Positions 9,154 to 17,639 are shown, counted from the stretch's first letter. The stretch: 64,000 bases of DNA from Corynebacterium poyangense (GCF_014522205.1 NZ_CP046884.1:2170001-2234000); one strand, 5' to 3'. Notes: a model not told the origin generated them from the letters alone. Numbers and translations: made by a program.

Positions 9154-10476
9154 ATGGAAAACTCGCAACGCACTGATCGCCTCACCATCTTCTCCTGGGG
9201 TTTATGGGACTGGGGATCAGCTGCTTTCAACGCCGTACTCGTCACCTTTATTTTTGCGGTGTACCTCACAGACTCAGTCGGGATAGGCATCCCCGGCAGT
9301 ATTTCCCCCACTCAATGGTACGGCGTTGCCATGGCGATCTCCGGGGTTGCCATCGCAGTAGTAGCCCCGGTCATGGGGTTAAGAACTGACCATCACGGCA
9401 CCCGACGTCGAGCTGTAGCCGTATGGTCACTGGTCACCGTGGTATTAATGGCCTCGCTGGTTCTGGTCTCTAATAGTGATTCTCGCTGGTTTTGGTACGG
9501 AATCACCATTATGGCTATAGCTTCAGTCACCTTCCAATTTGCCGAAGTTAATTACTACGCCATGTTGCGCCAAGTATCACACCCCGATAATGTCGGGAAA
9601 GTTTCTGGTTTCGGCTGGTCCATGGGCTATTTCGGCGGAATTGTATTACTTCTTTTTTGCTTCCTAGGTTTTATTAACGGCGGTTCTCACGACGGCGTTG
9701 CGGGTCTTTTCAATATCACCAAAGAAGACGGCTGGAATATTCGTTGGGTAGCTATTACCGCCGCCGCCTGGTTTTTCATTTTCGGCCTTCCGGTTGTGTT
9801 CCGAGTCCCAGAAATCCCGCCCCAAGGAAGCGCCCCAGGCGGTTTCCGTTCTTCCTACGCTCGGCTCTGGCGGGATCTCCAAGACCTGTGGCACGCTGAC
9901 CGCCATTCCATCTACTTCCTTATGTCATCAGCCATCTTCCGCGACGGCCTAGCCGGGGTTTTCACCTTCGGCGCGGTGATAGCCGTCAGCGTCTACGGGC
10001 TTTCTTCTAGCGAGGTTCTCCTCTTCGGCGTAGCCGCTAACGTTGTCAGTGCTCTTGGGGCGCTCTTCGGTGGGCTATTAGATGACAAGCTCGGCCCAAA
10101 GCCTGTAATCCTGGTTTCTCTCCTCGCAATGATCCTGGTGTGTGCCGTTCTCTTCTTCGTCACCGGGCCCCTCATGTTCTGGGTCTTCGGGCTTATTCTG
10201 TGCGCCTTTGTGGGTCCTGCCCAATCAGCCTCCAGAACCTTCCTGTCCCGGATTACCCCTCCAGGCCATGACGGCCAAATGTTCGGGCTCTATGCCACCA
10301 CGGGGCGTGCCGTCAGCTGGATTGCCCCGGCCATGTTCTTCCTCGCTGCGCTTATTGGCGGGGGTGATCGGGCCGGGATCATCGGGATCATGCTGGTCTT
10401 AGCGGTGGGAGCCGGGTTGCTATTCCGCGTTCGCCGTCCCGGTCACCATTCCACCTCTCCCTTTGTTGCTTCCTAA
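9154..10476 (+). CDS. MFS transporter, UMF1/Atg22-like family
   Basis: Membrane protein of 440 residues with about 12 hydrophobic segments. FSWGLWDWGSAAFNAVLVTFIF at the start and FAEVNYYAMLRQVSHPDNVGKVSGFGWSMGYFGG near residue 130 are characteristic of the vacuole-effluxer-like (UMF1) MFS branch found in bacteria. It follows the TetR gene on the same strand with a 49-bp gap and probably has its own promoter. Substrate unknown; amino acid or peptide efflux is the usual guess. Confidence 0.83.
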   Translation: MENSQRTDRLTIFSWGLWDWGSAAFNAVLVTFIFAVYLTDSVGIGIPGSISPTQWYGVAMAISGVAIAVVAPVMGLRTDHHGTRRRAVAVWSLVTVVLMASLVLVSNSDSRWFWYGITIMAIASVTFQFAEVNYYAMLRQVSHPDNVGKVSGFGWSMGYFGGIVLLLFCFLGFINGGSHDGVAGLFNITKEDGWNIRWVAITAAAWFFIFGLPVVFRVPEIPPQGSAPGGFRSSYARLWRDLQDLWHADRHSIYFLMSSAIFRDGLAGVFTFGAVIAVSVYGLSSSEVLLFGVAANVVSALGALFGGLLDDKLGPKPVILVSLLAMILVCAVLFFVTGPLMFWVFGLILCAFVGPAQSASRTFLSRITPPGHDGQMFGLYATTGRAVSWIAPAMFFLAALIGGGDRAGIIGIMLVLAVGAGLLFRVRRPGHHSTSPFVAS

Positions 10477-10571
10477 GGTCACCATCATCGAGCTTCGACA
10501 TAGGAAACCTTTTTCAAGGATGGTTTGATAGGCTAGCCGTCTTCGCAAGCTCCCAGTTCGTTGCTTCGGCG

Positions 10572-11015
10572 TTGATCACTCTCCCGTACGTGCCTCAGGG
10601 GAGATCTTGCTTCCCCAGAAGAATGGCTAGCGAAGATCCCCAGGAACCACCCACCCTGCTCATTGCCGAAGGCGTGATGATGTATCTTGAGGCGCAGACT
10701 GTAGCTCGGCTTCTTTCCGCTCTAAGGGCTCACTTTTCTGCCGCGGAGTTCTGCGCCGACAGCTATGACTCCACCATGCTCAAGAACCGCGAACACTACC
10801 ACAAGTTCATCAAAGAAACTACGGGCGCTGAATATGTTTTTGCCACCAACGGTGCTGAAGGAATAGCCGCACTATCCCCGGGATGGTCCCCCGTCGAAAC
10901 TATCGACGTCATGTCACCCATCGGGAGGATTTTTCAGGCCGCCTCCAAAACTCACCAGCTGTGTTACCACGGCCGGCTACCTTATTATCTGGCGTACATC
11001 ACCTCAACCACGTAG
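10572..11015 (+). pseudogene. remnant of SAM-dependent O-methyltransferase (LCM/Ppm1 family)
   Basis: An open frame that aligns only with the C-terminal half of the leucine carboxyl methyltransferase family: LLIAEGVMMYLEAQTVARLL followed by the late strand region ending near YITSTT. The usual N-terminal 120-150 residues with the glycine-rich SAM loop are missing and the sequence before residue 15 looks random, so the gene is 5'-truncated. It marks the left border of the accessory region. Confidence 0.65.
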
Positions 11016-11060
11016 GTTTTTCTGGATTCGCGCCCCGGAGAGCGCATCCAGGTTCCCGGC

Positions 11061-11285
11061 CTAGAATAACGACGGGAACTCTTCTAGCGAAAAAATGCTT
11101 TCCACCGGAACTGAGAAGAACGCCGCTATCTTTAAGGCTAGGTGCAGGCTAGGAGAATATTCTCCGCGTTCTAAATATCCGATGGTTTGATAGTGGACAC
11201 CTAAGGCTTCGGACAGCTCGCGTCGGCTAATTCCCCGATCAACTCGGAGAACCGCAAGCCGGTTATATACCTTGTCTTCTGCCAT
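11061..11285 (-). CDS. XRE family transcriptional regulator (small)
   Basis: A 74-residue protein that is almost wholly a Cro/C1 helix-turn-helix (LAVLRVDRGISRRELSEALG, then VHYQTIGYLERGEYSPSLHLALKIA), of the YozG type common beside ABC transporters. It is the third gene of an ABC operon, 3 bases after the permease stop. It may act on the 18-bp palindrome in front of that operon (inference). Confidence 0.88.
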   Translation of the reverse strand: MAEDKVYNRLAVLRVDRGISRRELSEALGVHYQTIGYLERGEYSPSLHLALKIAAFFSVPVESIFSLEEFPSLF

Positions 11286-11288
11286 CGT

Positions 11289-12119
11289 TTATAGTCCTGA
11301 GTAAGAACGAGCTGCTGCCTGCATTTTCTGGAGATTTCCCAGCGATTCTTTGCGGAAGGTCCGACGAATGACCGCAGGAACCACCGCAAAACCAATGATC
11401 GCCCATGCCAGCATAATGCCGATACCCAGGAACGGGTGGAATTGCCCGCCTGGTTCCGCGATTGCCGAATCAAAAACTGCCCATCGAGCCAGGTGACCAC
11501 CCCAAAATATCGGGAAGCAGTAGTGAAGCAGCTGGAGCCATCGGGGCAGAAGGGTGAGGGGGAAGAAGGTTCCCGCTGTCGCGATGAGGGCAGTAGTAAA
11601 ACCAAGGATAAGGATTTGGCTAATGGTTCCACGGAGGAAAGTAGCAAATAGGAAGCCGAGTGGTGCAAGGCTGAGCAATATTAACAGCATAAGTAATAGG
11701 AGGACCAAGAAACTGACTACTGAAAGGTGCAATTCCGGGAAGAAAAGAAGACCTAGGATTATGCAGAAGAATTGCATAATAAAAACTAGCGTAACTGTGT
11801 ACAGACTCTTTCCCAGCGTCCAGACTAAGGGGCCGTGAGGCAGAAGACGCACTCGGACCAGGGCTCCGCTGATACGGTCCACATAGGTTTCACTGGATAT
11901 TTGGGCAATAATAAAACCGCCCATACCCACAGCCGAAGATATCATCGCCCAGGCTCGGATGGATACCCCGCCGGCCTCCCCATTAGGATCATTGCCGAGG
12001 ACATAAAGAATCCCTACGATAGCTAAAACAGGAATGAGAATTCCGAGGATGCCGAATCCAAAAATGTTGGGCCTAAGATCCCCGATGGTTTGGCGCCATG
12101 CAGCGTAAATAATTTTCAT
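11289..12119 (-). CDS. ABC-2 type transporter permease
   Basis: A 276-residue integral membrane protein with six hydrophobic segments (roughly 20-40, 55-80, 105-128, 138-160, 168-190, 235-255), typical of ABC-2 export permeases for lipids, drugs or peptides. Its ATG overlaps the stop of the ATPase gene as TAATG, so translation is coupled. The partner regulator follows directly. No substrate signature is visible. Confidence 0.85.
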   Translation of the reverse strand: MKIIYAAWRQTIGDLRPNIFGFGILGILIPVLAIVGILYVLGNDPNGEAGGVSIRAWAMISSAVGMGGFIIAQISSETYVDRISGALVRVRLLPHGPLVWTLGKSLYTVTLVFIMQFFCIILGLLFFPELHLSVVSFLVLLLLMLLILLSLAPLGFLFATFLRGTISQILILGFTTALIATAGTFFPLTLLPRWLQLLHYCFPIFWGGHLARWAVFDSAIAEPGGQFHPFLGIGIMLAWAIIGFAVVPAVIRRTFRKESLGNLQKMQAAARSYSGL

Positions 12120-12982
12120 TAGCGAGATTCCTCCCTCATGATATTTAGATAAGCACTCTCCAACGAGGTTCTATTTATCGACAATTCAGTGATTTCCTCT
12201 TGCATCAGCCTTCGAACAAACTCTTCCGGATTCTGTGAGACATGAACCTGGCGCGTCCCGTTTGTATCGGTCCACATGATTTCAGCCCCAGAATTAAATC
12301 TCCTTCTTAACTCCGGAACAGTTCCATCGGCAATGATCTTTCCTCGGGACATAATGAGTAGCCGATCAGCCAAGTGCTCAGCTTCAGCTAGATCATGAGT
12401 AGTCATGAGGATCGACGCACTTTTGTCGGTATGCTCAAGGATTAAGTCATGAAGGCGAGACTTTGCTTGTGGATCCAATCCCGTCGATGGCTCATCTAGC
12501 AGCAATAATTGAGGATAAGCCATAGTGGCCGCAGCGAAGTCAACAATTCGCCGTTGCCCCCCAGATAGTTGAGAGAGTCGTGTTGTGCTTTTCTCTACTA
12601 ACCCCACCCGATTCAACGCGTCCCTTACAGTCATGACACGGTCCGTTGCCGTGCATAGTTGGGCCCGGATCCATTCGAGATGATCTTTTACCCGCCATTT
12701 GTTGTGATCCGACCAGTTCTGCTGAACCAATCCCACTTGCGCCCAAAACCGGGACGGAGCTTTCCGCGGATCACAGCCCAACAACTCTACGGAACCCTCA
12801 TTTTTAGGCAAGATACCCAGAAGGCTTTCTATCAAGGTCGTTTTCCCTACCCCATTTGGCCCCAATAAACACACCACTTCCCCAGGCCACAACTCTAAAT
12901 CCACTCCATCAAGAACAACGTGGCTCCCAAAAGAGAATCGAAGGCCCTCCACCCTTATTGAAGGTTTAAGCTTCGTTGACAT
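12119..12982 (-). CDS. ABC transporter ATP-binding protein
   Basis: Cytosolic motor subunit, 287 residues. Walker A is GPNGVGKTT near residue 42, the signature is LSGGQRR near residue 140 and Walker B is LLLLDEPSTGLDPQ. The ATG at 12982 is preceded by GGAG and begins just before the ABC fold; a longer in-frame start at 13081 would span the operator and -10 box and was rejected. First gene of an ATPase-permease-XRE operon of the export (ABC-2) type. Confidence 0.92.
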   Translation of the reverse strand: MSTKLKPSIRVEGLRFSFGSHVVLDGVDLELWPGEVVCLLGPNGVGKTTLIESLLGILPKNEGSVELLGCDPRKAPSRFWAQVGLVQQNWSDHNKWRVKDHLEWIRAQLCTATDRVMTVRDALNRVGLVEKSTTRLSQLSGGQRRIVDFAAATMAYPQLLLLDEPSTGLDPQAKSRLHDLILEHTDKSASILMTTHDLAEAEHLADRLLIMSRGKIIADGTVPELRRRFNSGAEIMWTDTNGTRQVHVSQNPEEFVRRLMQEEITELSINRTSLESAYLNIMREESR

Positions 12983-12998
12983 TATCACTCCAACTTTT

Positions 12999-13016
12999 TG
13001 TAGTAGTTCTACTACA
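12999..13016 (-). promoter_or_regulatory. palindromic operator in front of the ABC-XRE operon
   Basis: TGTAGTAGTTCTACTACA is a perfect 8+8 inverted repeat with a 2-base centre. On the transcribed strand it lies just after a TATAAA-like -10 and before the ribosome site. A further copy of the half-site, TGTAGTAAC, lies about 20 bp upstream. It is placed to block initiation. Confidence 0.6.
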
Positions 13017-13068
13017 TTTATAGCATAGTTACTACAGAAATGAATGACAGCACTAACGAAATGACAAA

Positions 13069-13097
13069 CTCCCCTGGTCAAGAAGATGCCAGGGGAG
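13069..13097 (-). terminator. stem-loop between the repeat-interrupted gene and the ABC operon
   Basis: CTCCCCTGG at 13069 and its complement CCAGGGGAG at 13089 form a 9-bp stem with an 11-base loop, directly behind the gene ending at 13115 on the reverse strand. The T-rich tail (TTTGTCATTT) is weak. Confidence 0.5.
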
Positions 13098-13114
13098 GTT
13101 AAAAAGGTGGAGAA

Positions 13115-13512
13115 TCAGCCTAAAACTAGGCGGGTGATGAAGAAAGAGACGACGCCAAGCAGAATCACCACGATGAGTAGAAGGACGATGATGACCGGAA
13201 GAGAACTACTAGAATTCTTCTGATTGTCCTGGTACTGCTCATCTTGCCAAGCGAATTGTTGCTGTTGAGCTTCCCACTGCCGTTGCTGTTGTTGTTCCCA
13301 CGGCGTCGTGTTGTTCCCACGGCGTCGTGTTGTTCCCACGGCGTCGGAACATATTGTTGAGGCGCATTGTAGGTAGGCTGTGGACCAGGCTGCGGAGCAC
13401 AGAAATTAGTCTCGTTGTTGTTCTCATCCCACGTATTAACTGCCCAATCCCGGTCTGGGAAGGCGCCCGGACGATGTCCAAACTCATCCTCAGGAAGGTT
13501 ATTCCCTACCAT
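13115..13512 (-). pseudogene. small membrane-anchored protein gene, frameshifted by a 19-bp tandem repeat
   Basis: The reading frame starts at an ATG (13512, AAGGA upstream) and encodes a Pro/Gln/Asn-rich stretch reaching PTPWEQ. It then meets three copies of a 19-bp unit; two extra copies add 38 bases and shift the frame. The third frame continues as QQQRQWEAQQQQFAWQDEQ and ends in a C-terminal membrane helix (LPVIIVLLLIVVILLGVVS). With one copy the two halves join exactly into a 119-residue protein with one membrane anchor at the C-terminus; with four copies the frame is also restored. Function unknown. Either a dead gene or a length-switchable one. Confidence 0.7.
13291..13347. repeat. 19-bp tandem repeat, about 3 copies
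   Basis: The unit GTTGTTCCCACGGCGTCGT begins at 13291, 13310 and 13329; the third copy lacks only the last base. The copies are identical. Because 19 is not a multiple of three, each change in copy number shifts the frame of the gene that contains it. Confidence 0.95.
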
Positions 13513-13787
13513 TCCAATTCCTTTATCCTCAGCAATCTTCAGCACTTTTCAGCACAGCGCAGAAATCTTAACCCTTCCGTGCGGCAAGGCCACCCGTGTC
13601 AGAGTTGCAGACACCAAGATCAGCTATCTCAGCTATGGCGCGAAGTACTCTTTTTCAAGCAGATAGAATAGAGCTTCTTTTCTGCCGAGATAACCCCGAC
13701 GGCAACCTGACAACCTTAGGTTTTAGTGAACCCCAATATTTTTTCCGCTTTCATCTAAACGGAATACGGATAATGCTCGGTTTTTTA

Positions 13788-14111
13788 TCACCACCTACGG
13801 TGTCGTGAATACCTAGGGGAAATACTGGGCAGTAATTCCCAGGAGAAAAGACCTAAGAAAAGATAGGATGCCGCTGGGAATACTTGGACTATCACTAACA
13901 GTTCTTGTGTTCCGATGCGGTCGGCATACCACCCTAAAGCAAGGGAGGCGATAGCCCCTGAAACTACTCCGAATCCAACGCTCATCATTGCGCGGTCTGG
14001 TGACAGTGAGCTCATTTCACTAATGAGATATCCGATGCCTGCAGTGTGAAAGGAGGTAACGAGAGCACCGATGAGGGCGTTGCCTCGGATTAAAACTCCC
14101 AATTCCATCAA
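13788..14111 (-). pseudogene. N-terminal fragment of an MFS transporter
   Basis: About the first 90 residues match, with clear divergence, the start of the intact transporter at 19978-21087: LVTSFHTAGIGYLISE compares with FVTSLLTAGIGYLIAE, and ALGWYADRIGTQELL with AMGKAADHWGIRKLL. After about residue 90 the similarity ends and the frame stops, so three quarters of the protein is missing. It is one flank of the duplicated cassette described in the findings. Confidence 0.75.
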
Positions 14112-14316
14112 GGGGCTATGTGAGTTTCTGGATAGTTTCTACTGGGATGGCGGTGGGACGTCGCACCAATTTTTGACAGGTAGCAAGCATTACTGCCTGG
14201 GGAATCTCACCGGGTGCAGGTGCGCACATCAACCAAGACTAAGGTGCTTAGGTCATCTATATATGGGGGGTCAGTGCGATGTTCGCGAACAAGGAAACGG
14301 CACCCTTGCTCTCTGA

Positions 14317-14572
14317 CACGAGGTTGTCCATGCCCATGCCACCGCCTACAACCTCGACCTAGAAAAAGAAAACCGTGTCCCGCTACCCACCAACGAGATC
14401 ACCCACTTATCCCGCAGCATCGCAACATGGATCTGGAAACGCTTCAACCCAGAAACCTTTACCATGATCCAAACACGACGAAACCGTAAAGGCGCACGCA
14501 AAGGCGGAATAGCCAGCGGAAAAGCACGGAATGTACAGTGTCTACCTATCACAAAGGAAATACTCTCATGAG
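14317..14572 (+). pseudogene. C-terminal relic of a plasmid replication initiator (RepA/primase type)
   Basis: The translation contains HATAYNLDLEKENRVPLP, SRSIATWIWKRFNPETF and a basic tail (RRNRKGARKGGIASGKAR), the usual C-terminal pattern of the large Rep proteins of corynebacterial theta-type plasmids such as the pNG2 family (from memory). An in-frame TGA stands just upstream and the N-terminal two thirds are missing. The stop overlaps the next start as ATGA, as in intact rep operons. Confidence 0.6.
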
Positions 14573-14841
14573 CAGTTCTACAGCTTTAACCCCAGACACA
14601 CTTCAACGCTGGTCCGACGCCGGCCCGGTTTAACTGCCCGAGAAACAGCCAAAAAGGCAACCGCTCCGTAAGGACAGTTCAACGCTGGTCCTCTATCCCC
14701 GTGAAGAATGGTTAGCCCAGGCGCAAGAAAAAGCGCAGAGCCACAGAACTCCGCGCCAAAGGCATGACTATGAAAGCCATTGTTAACGAGACTGGGTATC
14801 CCCTCGGCACCGTCCACAGATACGTCCACATGGAGGAGTAA
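14569..14841 (+). pseudogene. degraded plasmid RepB-like HTH protein
   Basis: The frame starts MSSSTALTPDTLQRWSDAG and stops at once. Later frames give TAREVAKK-type text, a REEWLAQAQEKA segment and finally a recognition-helix-like end (KGMTMKAIVNETGYPLGTVH). At least two frameshifts separate them. A second copy of its C-terminal part lies at 17693-17847. Confidence 0.6.
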
Positions 14842-14849
14842 CTGTTTAT

Positions 14850-15023
14850 TTATCTTTTATATTGATAAATCAGTACAGATAAAGCACCAATTCCGATACC
14901 GGTAGAAATTGCTTGCGCACTATCATGATCCATAAAAAGCTTTAGTATAAAAAAGGATACTATATCCGATAGGGAACATAATAAAGCATAAAGAATTATC
15001 TTTCCTTTTTTATTTTCTTTCAT
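14850..15023 (-). CDS. 57-residue membrane protein, candidate immunity protein
   Basis: A short gene 9 bases after the stop of the bacteriocin-like precursor at 15033. It encodes a Lys-rich start (MKENKKGK), a first hydrophobic segment (about 9-30, IILYALLCSLSDIVSFFIL), a short charged turn (MDHDSAQ) and a second segment (about 38-53). Two-helix small membrane proteins directly behind a bacteriocin gene are a common immunity layout. Codon use is AT-rich like the precursor. No family recognised; the immunity role is inferred from position and topology. Confidence 0.62.
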   Translation of the reverse strand: MKENKKGKIILYALLCSLSDIVSFFILKLFMDHDSAQAISTGIGIGALSVLIYQYKR

Positions 15024-15032
15024 AGCTACCTA

Positions 15033-15563
15033 CTACCAGCACGTCACGAGGCCAGTTACGCCTCCACTTATAGCCCAATCCCAGCACCAGGAAGGCATCC
15101 AGCCCCCTCCAATTGCTCCTACAACGCAACCACTAAGAGCATTCCCCGCAGCGCTTTTACTAATGCATTTTGCGTAGTCCCCCCAGCCGCCAGGTAGAGC
15201 GATCCTCGGGTTTTCGAAGTGGATTAACGCTTGAGAATCTGAGACAACCTCGTAGTGAGCCCCAAGCTTTTGCCCGTTAGACGCTTGCATCCTCGATCCG
15301 AGGGTTTCTACAACCTCACCGTGTGAATTCACGACCTGAAGTTCTTTTCTCTCAGGTCTAAACGACGCATTCGAAAGCGTTATTTTAATCGCGTGATCCC
15401 CAACCGCTTCAGCATAATACCCACCATTACCTTGATCGTACGTCGCTGCTTGAGTTACTTCACTCTGAGTTGAATCTTCCGCCATTGCAGTGCCCATAGC
15501 ACTAGACAAAATAAGCCCTGCAGCACCAAAGATGAGGAACGTTTTAGCTAATTTATTCACCAC
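15033..15563 (-). CDS. secreted bacteriocin-like precursor with Gly/Cys-rich C-terminus
   Basis: A 176-residue protein. The signal peptide (MVNKLAKTFLIFGAAGLILS..., cleavage near AMA-ED) is closely related to that of the lactococcin-972-like gene at 18106. A beta-type pro-region follows (about 45-120), then a C-terminal hydrophobic, glycine- and cysteine-rich segment with four cysteines (KCISKSAAGNALSGCVV, PSWCWDW, LVTCW). The GTG at 15563 was chosen because AAAGGA sits 6 bases before it; the ATG two codons upstream directly touches that site. The precursor plus small-membrane-protein pair suggests a pore-forming peptide. The C-terminus matches no family I can name. Confidence 0.68.
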   Translation of the reverse strand: MVNKLAKTFLIFGAAGLILSSAMGTAMAEDSTQSEVTQAATYDQGNGGYYAEAVGDHAIKITLSNASFRPERKELQVVNSHGEVVETLGSRMQASNGQKLGAHYEVVSDSQALIHFENPRIALPGGWGDYAKCISKSAAGNALSGCVVGAIGGGWMPSWCWDWAISGGVTGLVTCW

Positions 15564-15678
15564 TTCCATTCCTTTCTATCGGGCGAATAAATGTTAATCA
15601 AGAGCTAACTACTAGTCTTTAAAAAGAACAATAGATTTTTAAAAAATTCCCCTTTTAGGATGTGAACAAACGACCCTA

Positions 15679-15709
15679 TAGGGGTAGCTAAAAGTTACTC
15701 TAGGGGTAG
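15679..15709. promoter_or_regulatory. direct repeat operator (TAGGGGTAG x2, 22-bp period)
   Basis: TAGGGGTAG occurs at 15679 and 15701, exactly 22 bp apart, upstream of the precursor gene at 15033-15563. A related pair with 21-bp period precedes the second bacteriocin gene (18687 and 18708). Same-face direct repeats two helical turns apart suit a dimeric activator. Confidence 0.55.
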
Positions 15710-16001
15710 ACAAAAGATACCTTTTTAATCTTTCCCCAGATGTCTATTGACCTTGCATGTTCCGCGTGTCATGCTGAAGAATTTGGGGCATGGTTCATCT
15801 CGTCTCAACGCATGACTAAACCTATGGATCATGGAGCAGCACAGCCTGGCTTTCTTATCAAAGAAACTCTTCCCGCTTATCTCAATGAAGGTCTCACTAC
15901 CCCTGACGGCCAAAAATGCACTGAAATACGGACTAGCCTCATTGATCGAAAGTGGCTTTGGTAGCGCAGAATTGAAAAAATGCTATGCATCGGTGGAAAA
16001 T
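15710..16001. other. intergenic, no gene recognised
   Basis: No frame with family resemblance was seen. The first part (around 15740-15785) aligns with 18744-18785: both contain ATTGAC, then a GTGTCATG stretch. The upstream zone of the two bacteriocin loci is therefore also duplicated. Confidence 0.5.
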
Positions 16002-16274
16002 CCACCAACCGCGCCCACAACACCGTTTCAAGCGTCGTATCACCTCCCTGAGCGATTTTCCCGCCCATACGGGTTCTTGTTGGGCACCTCTATACCCGTG
16101 TCATCCCATATAACAACCTGAAAAGCAATATCAGCCCAGCAGTGAAGATAAATCCATCCTCTCCCAATACGCCTTTTGCGGACACCGTGCCGAGCAATTC
16201 ACCCCAAGGACGCTTCCCCGTCGATGGTGCCAATGCCTGACCACACACCAAGGGCACTCTGAGTGAAGCACGGA
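16002..16274. repeat. about 270-bp duplicated segment, copy 1
   Basis: Runs from CCACCAACCGC to GTGAAGCACGG and matches 19415-19685 over its whole length with scattered substitutions and small indels. It carries fragments of a reverse-strand coding sequence broken in both copies. Function unknown. Confidence 0.85.
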
Positions 16275-16390
16275 TCAGGTCTGCTAACGACATGCCAGGT
16301 AGAAAACAAGGTCACGGAAATGCGTCATGATAAAAGTGGTGAACCCCCTGGTATTTCCCTAGAACAAGCTAAGTATGCCTTAGTCCGTAT

Positions 16391-16684
16391 CTAGCTCCCG
16401 ATTGAGAGACTCGATAGGACTAGTCGTGCTACTGATTCAGAGGCTTGGGAGATTTCCTCGCTGGTTTGGTTAAGTTGGTTACCGGTGAGCTCGTAATTGT
16501 TCGTCAAAAGTGAGAACTCCGCAGCAGTAGAGGGCCTTACATTCTCGCGTCCGACTTCGAAGCCTTCCGGCTACTGAGCCTCGGCGAGCCAGAGCGTCGG
16601 TTCGACGTCACCTTTCCCTGGGCGAGTTTCCTGAATTCTCTGCCGGTAAGAATCGCGATCAGCTTCTTGCATGCGCGCACTCAT
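16391..16684 (-). pseudogene. possible degraded ORF with one in-frame stop
   Basis: The reverse strand reads MSARMQEADRDSYRQRIQ through LWLAEAQ, an in-frame TAG, then PEGFEVGREN and a polar helical stretch (NQLNQTSEEISQASESVARL) to a TAG at 16391. The composition looks protein-like on both sides of the stop. No family recognised; it could be chance. Confidence 0.3.
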
Positions 16685-17046
16685 CCATACACCGGTGATA
16701 GAAGGAAGTCCCTACAGCCGGTTTACGAATTGTTGCTAATGTCCGTCAAGCCACAGAGGGTCCTTCCTGGCTAGATACGGCGGATAATCCAGACTCCTGA
16801 ACCGTTATTAAAGTCCTGTCAAAAAACAGGTTGCGGTCTAGCCCAGTACCCAGTATTTTGTTGCGCTCTTAGAAAATCAAGTCTATTTCAGCATTCACTT
16901 TCGACAAGAAAGATTTGAGTATTGCGCCCTGAAGCTTCAAGACTCGGCTCTACGAAGTGAAGCGGAGACATCATCGTAGCGAAAAACGAGAGGTTCTAAT
17001 CCAAGGGGGATTATGCGCGTGGAGTTATTCCTATCATCAATAGGTA
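16685..17046. other. intergenic, nothing recognised
   Basis: About 360 bases between a possible relic and the stop of the tendamistat-like gene. No convincing reading frame, repeat or RNA was seen. Confidence 0.4.
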
Positions 17047-17442
17047 TTAGCATGTTTCTACTCCATCGATGCGACCGATGTGAGGAGAGATATTTGTACG
17101 TGTTCCGGCTACCACTAGCTTGCAGCCTGAGTCCGGGGCAAATGCAAAAATTACCTTGACATGTATGTCCCAGTTGCAATGATTGTAGACCTGGACAAAG
17201 CCTTTTTCTGGTGTTGCATTGATGCAATCAGGTGCACGTTCGCCTGCGGATCTAAGTTGTACATGTGGACTAGGGGACTCTACCGATGAGATTTCACCAT
17301 TTTCTTGTACGGTGATGACATCTTGACTGTTATGAACATCTGCGACAGCGGGTTCAGCTGCGGTGACAGGAGTGGATTGAGAAGCAGCTAAAAGAGTTGC
17401 GACACAGATTGCAGGGGCAAAATATTTTTGTACTGTGGACAT
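17047..17442 (-). CDS. secreted protein with tendamistat-like cysteine pattern
   Basis: A 131-residue exported protein with a signal peptide (YFAPAICVATLLAASQSTP, cleavage near VTAAEP), a linker of about 45 residues and a compact C-terminal domain with four cysteines. The spacings are 16, 18 and 24 residues; the first two equal those of the Streptomyces alpha-amylase inhibitor tendamistat (C11-C27-C45), and VKVIFAFAPDSGC matches its VKVVYEDDTEGLC. The inhibitory Trp-Arg-Tyr triad is absent (that position reads EKGF), so amylase inhibition is unlikely. GGAG precedes the ATG by 8 bases. It lies between the two bacteriocin cassettes. An antimicrobial, inhibitor or adhesin role is open. Confidence 0.6.
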   Translation of the reverse strand: MSTVQKYFAPAICVATLLAASQSTPVTAAEPAVADVHNSQDVITVQENGEISSVESPSPHVQLRSAGERAPDCINATPEKGFVQVYNHCNWDIHVKVIFAFAPDSGCKLVVAGTRTNISPHIGRIDGVETC

Positions 17443-17639
17443 GTTTTGACTCCTAACATCAATTAACTATCGATATACGACTGGCGACACATATTTATAT
17501 GACATACATTGTATTCGGACATTGGTGTGCGTTTTTAAAATCAGAAATTTTTATAAAGCCTTTATATTTTGGTGGGTGCGGCGTTCTTGCCCCTTGATGA
17601 TCGTGCCCGATGACCCCTGACACGTCCGCGTTCTGTCGC

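Noticed and set aside
11061..12982. ABC-XRE operon as immunity or export system of the lactococcin-like gene
   Set aside because: It has its own operator and promoter, is 5 kb away, and the permease is a small ABC-2 type rather than the large membrane protein of lactococcin 972 loci. A link cannot be supported.
13546..13787. Possible small genes on the plus strand
   Set aside because: Frames are short, lack start sites and show no protein-like pattern; the stretch is best seen as the upstream region of the repeat-interrupted gene.
15725..16121. Plus- and minus-strand frames of 60-96 codons
   Set aside because: They overlap each other and the duplicated segment, which is broken in both copies; none has a plausible start or family match.
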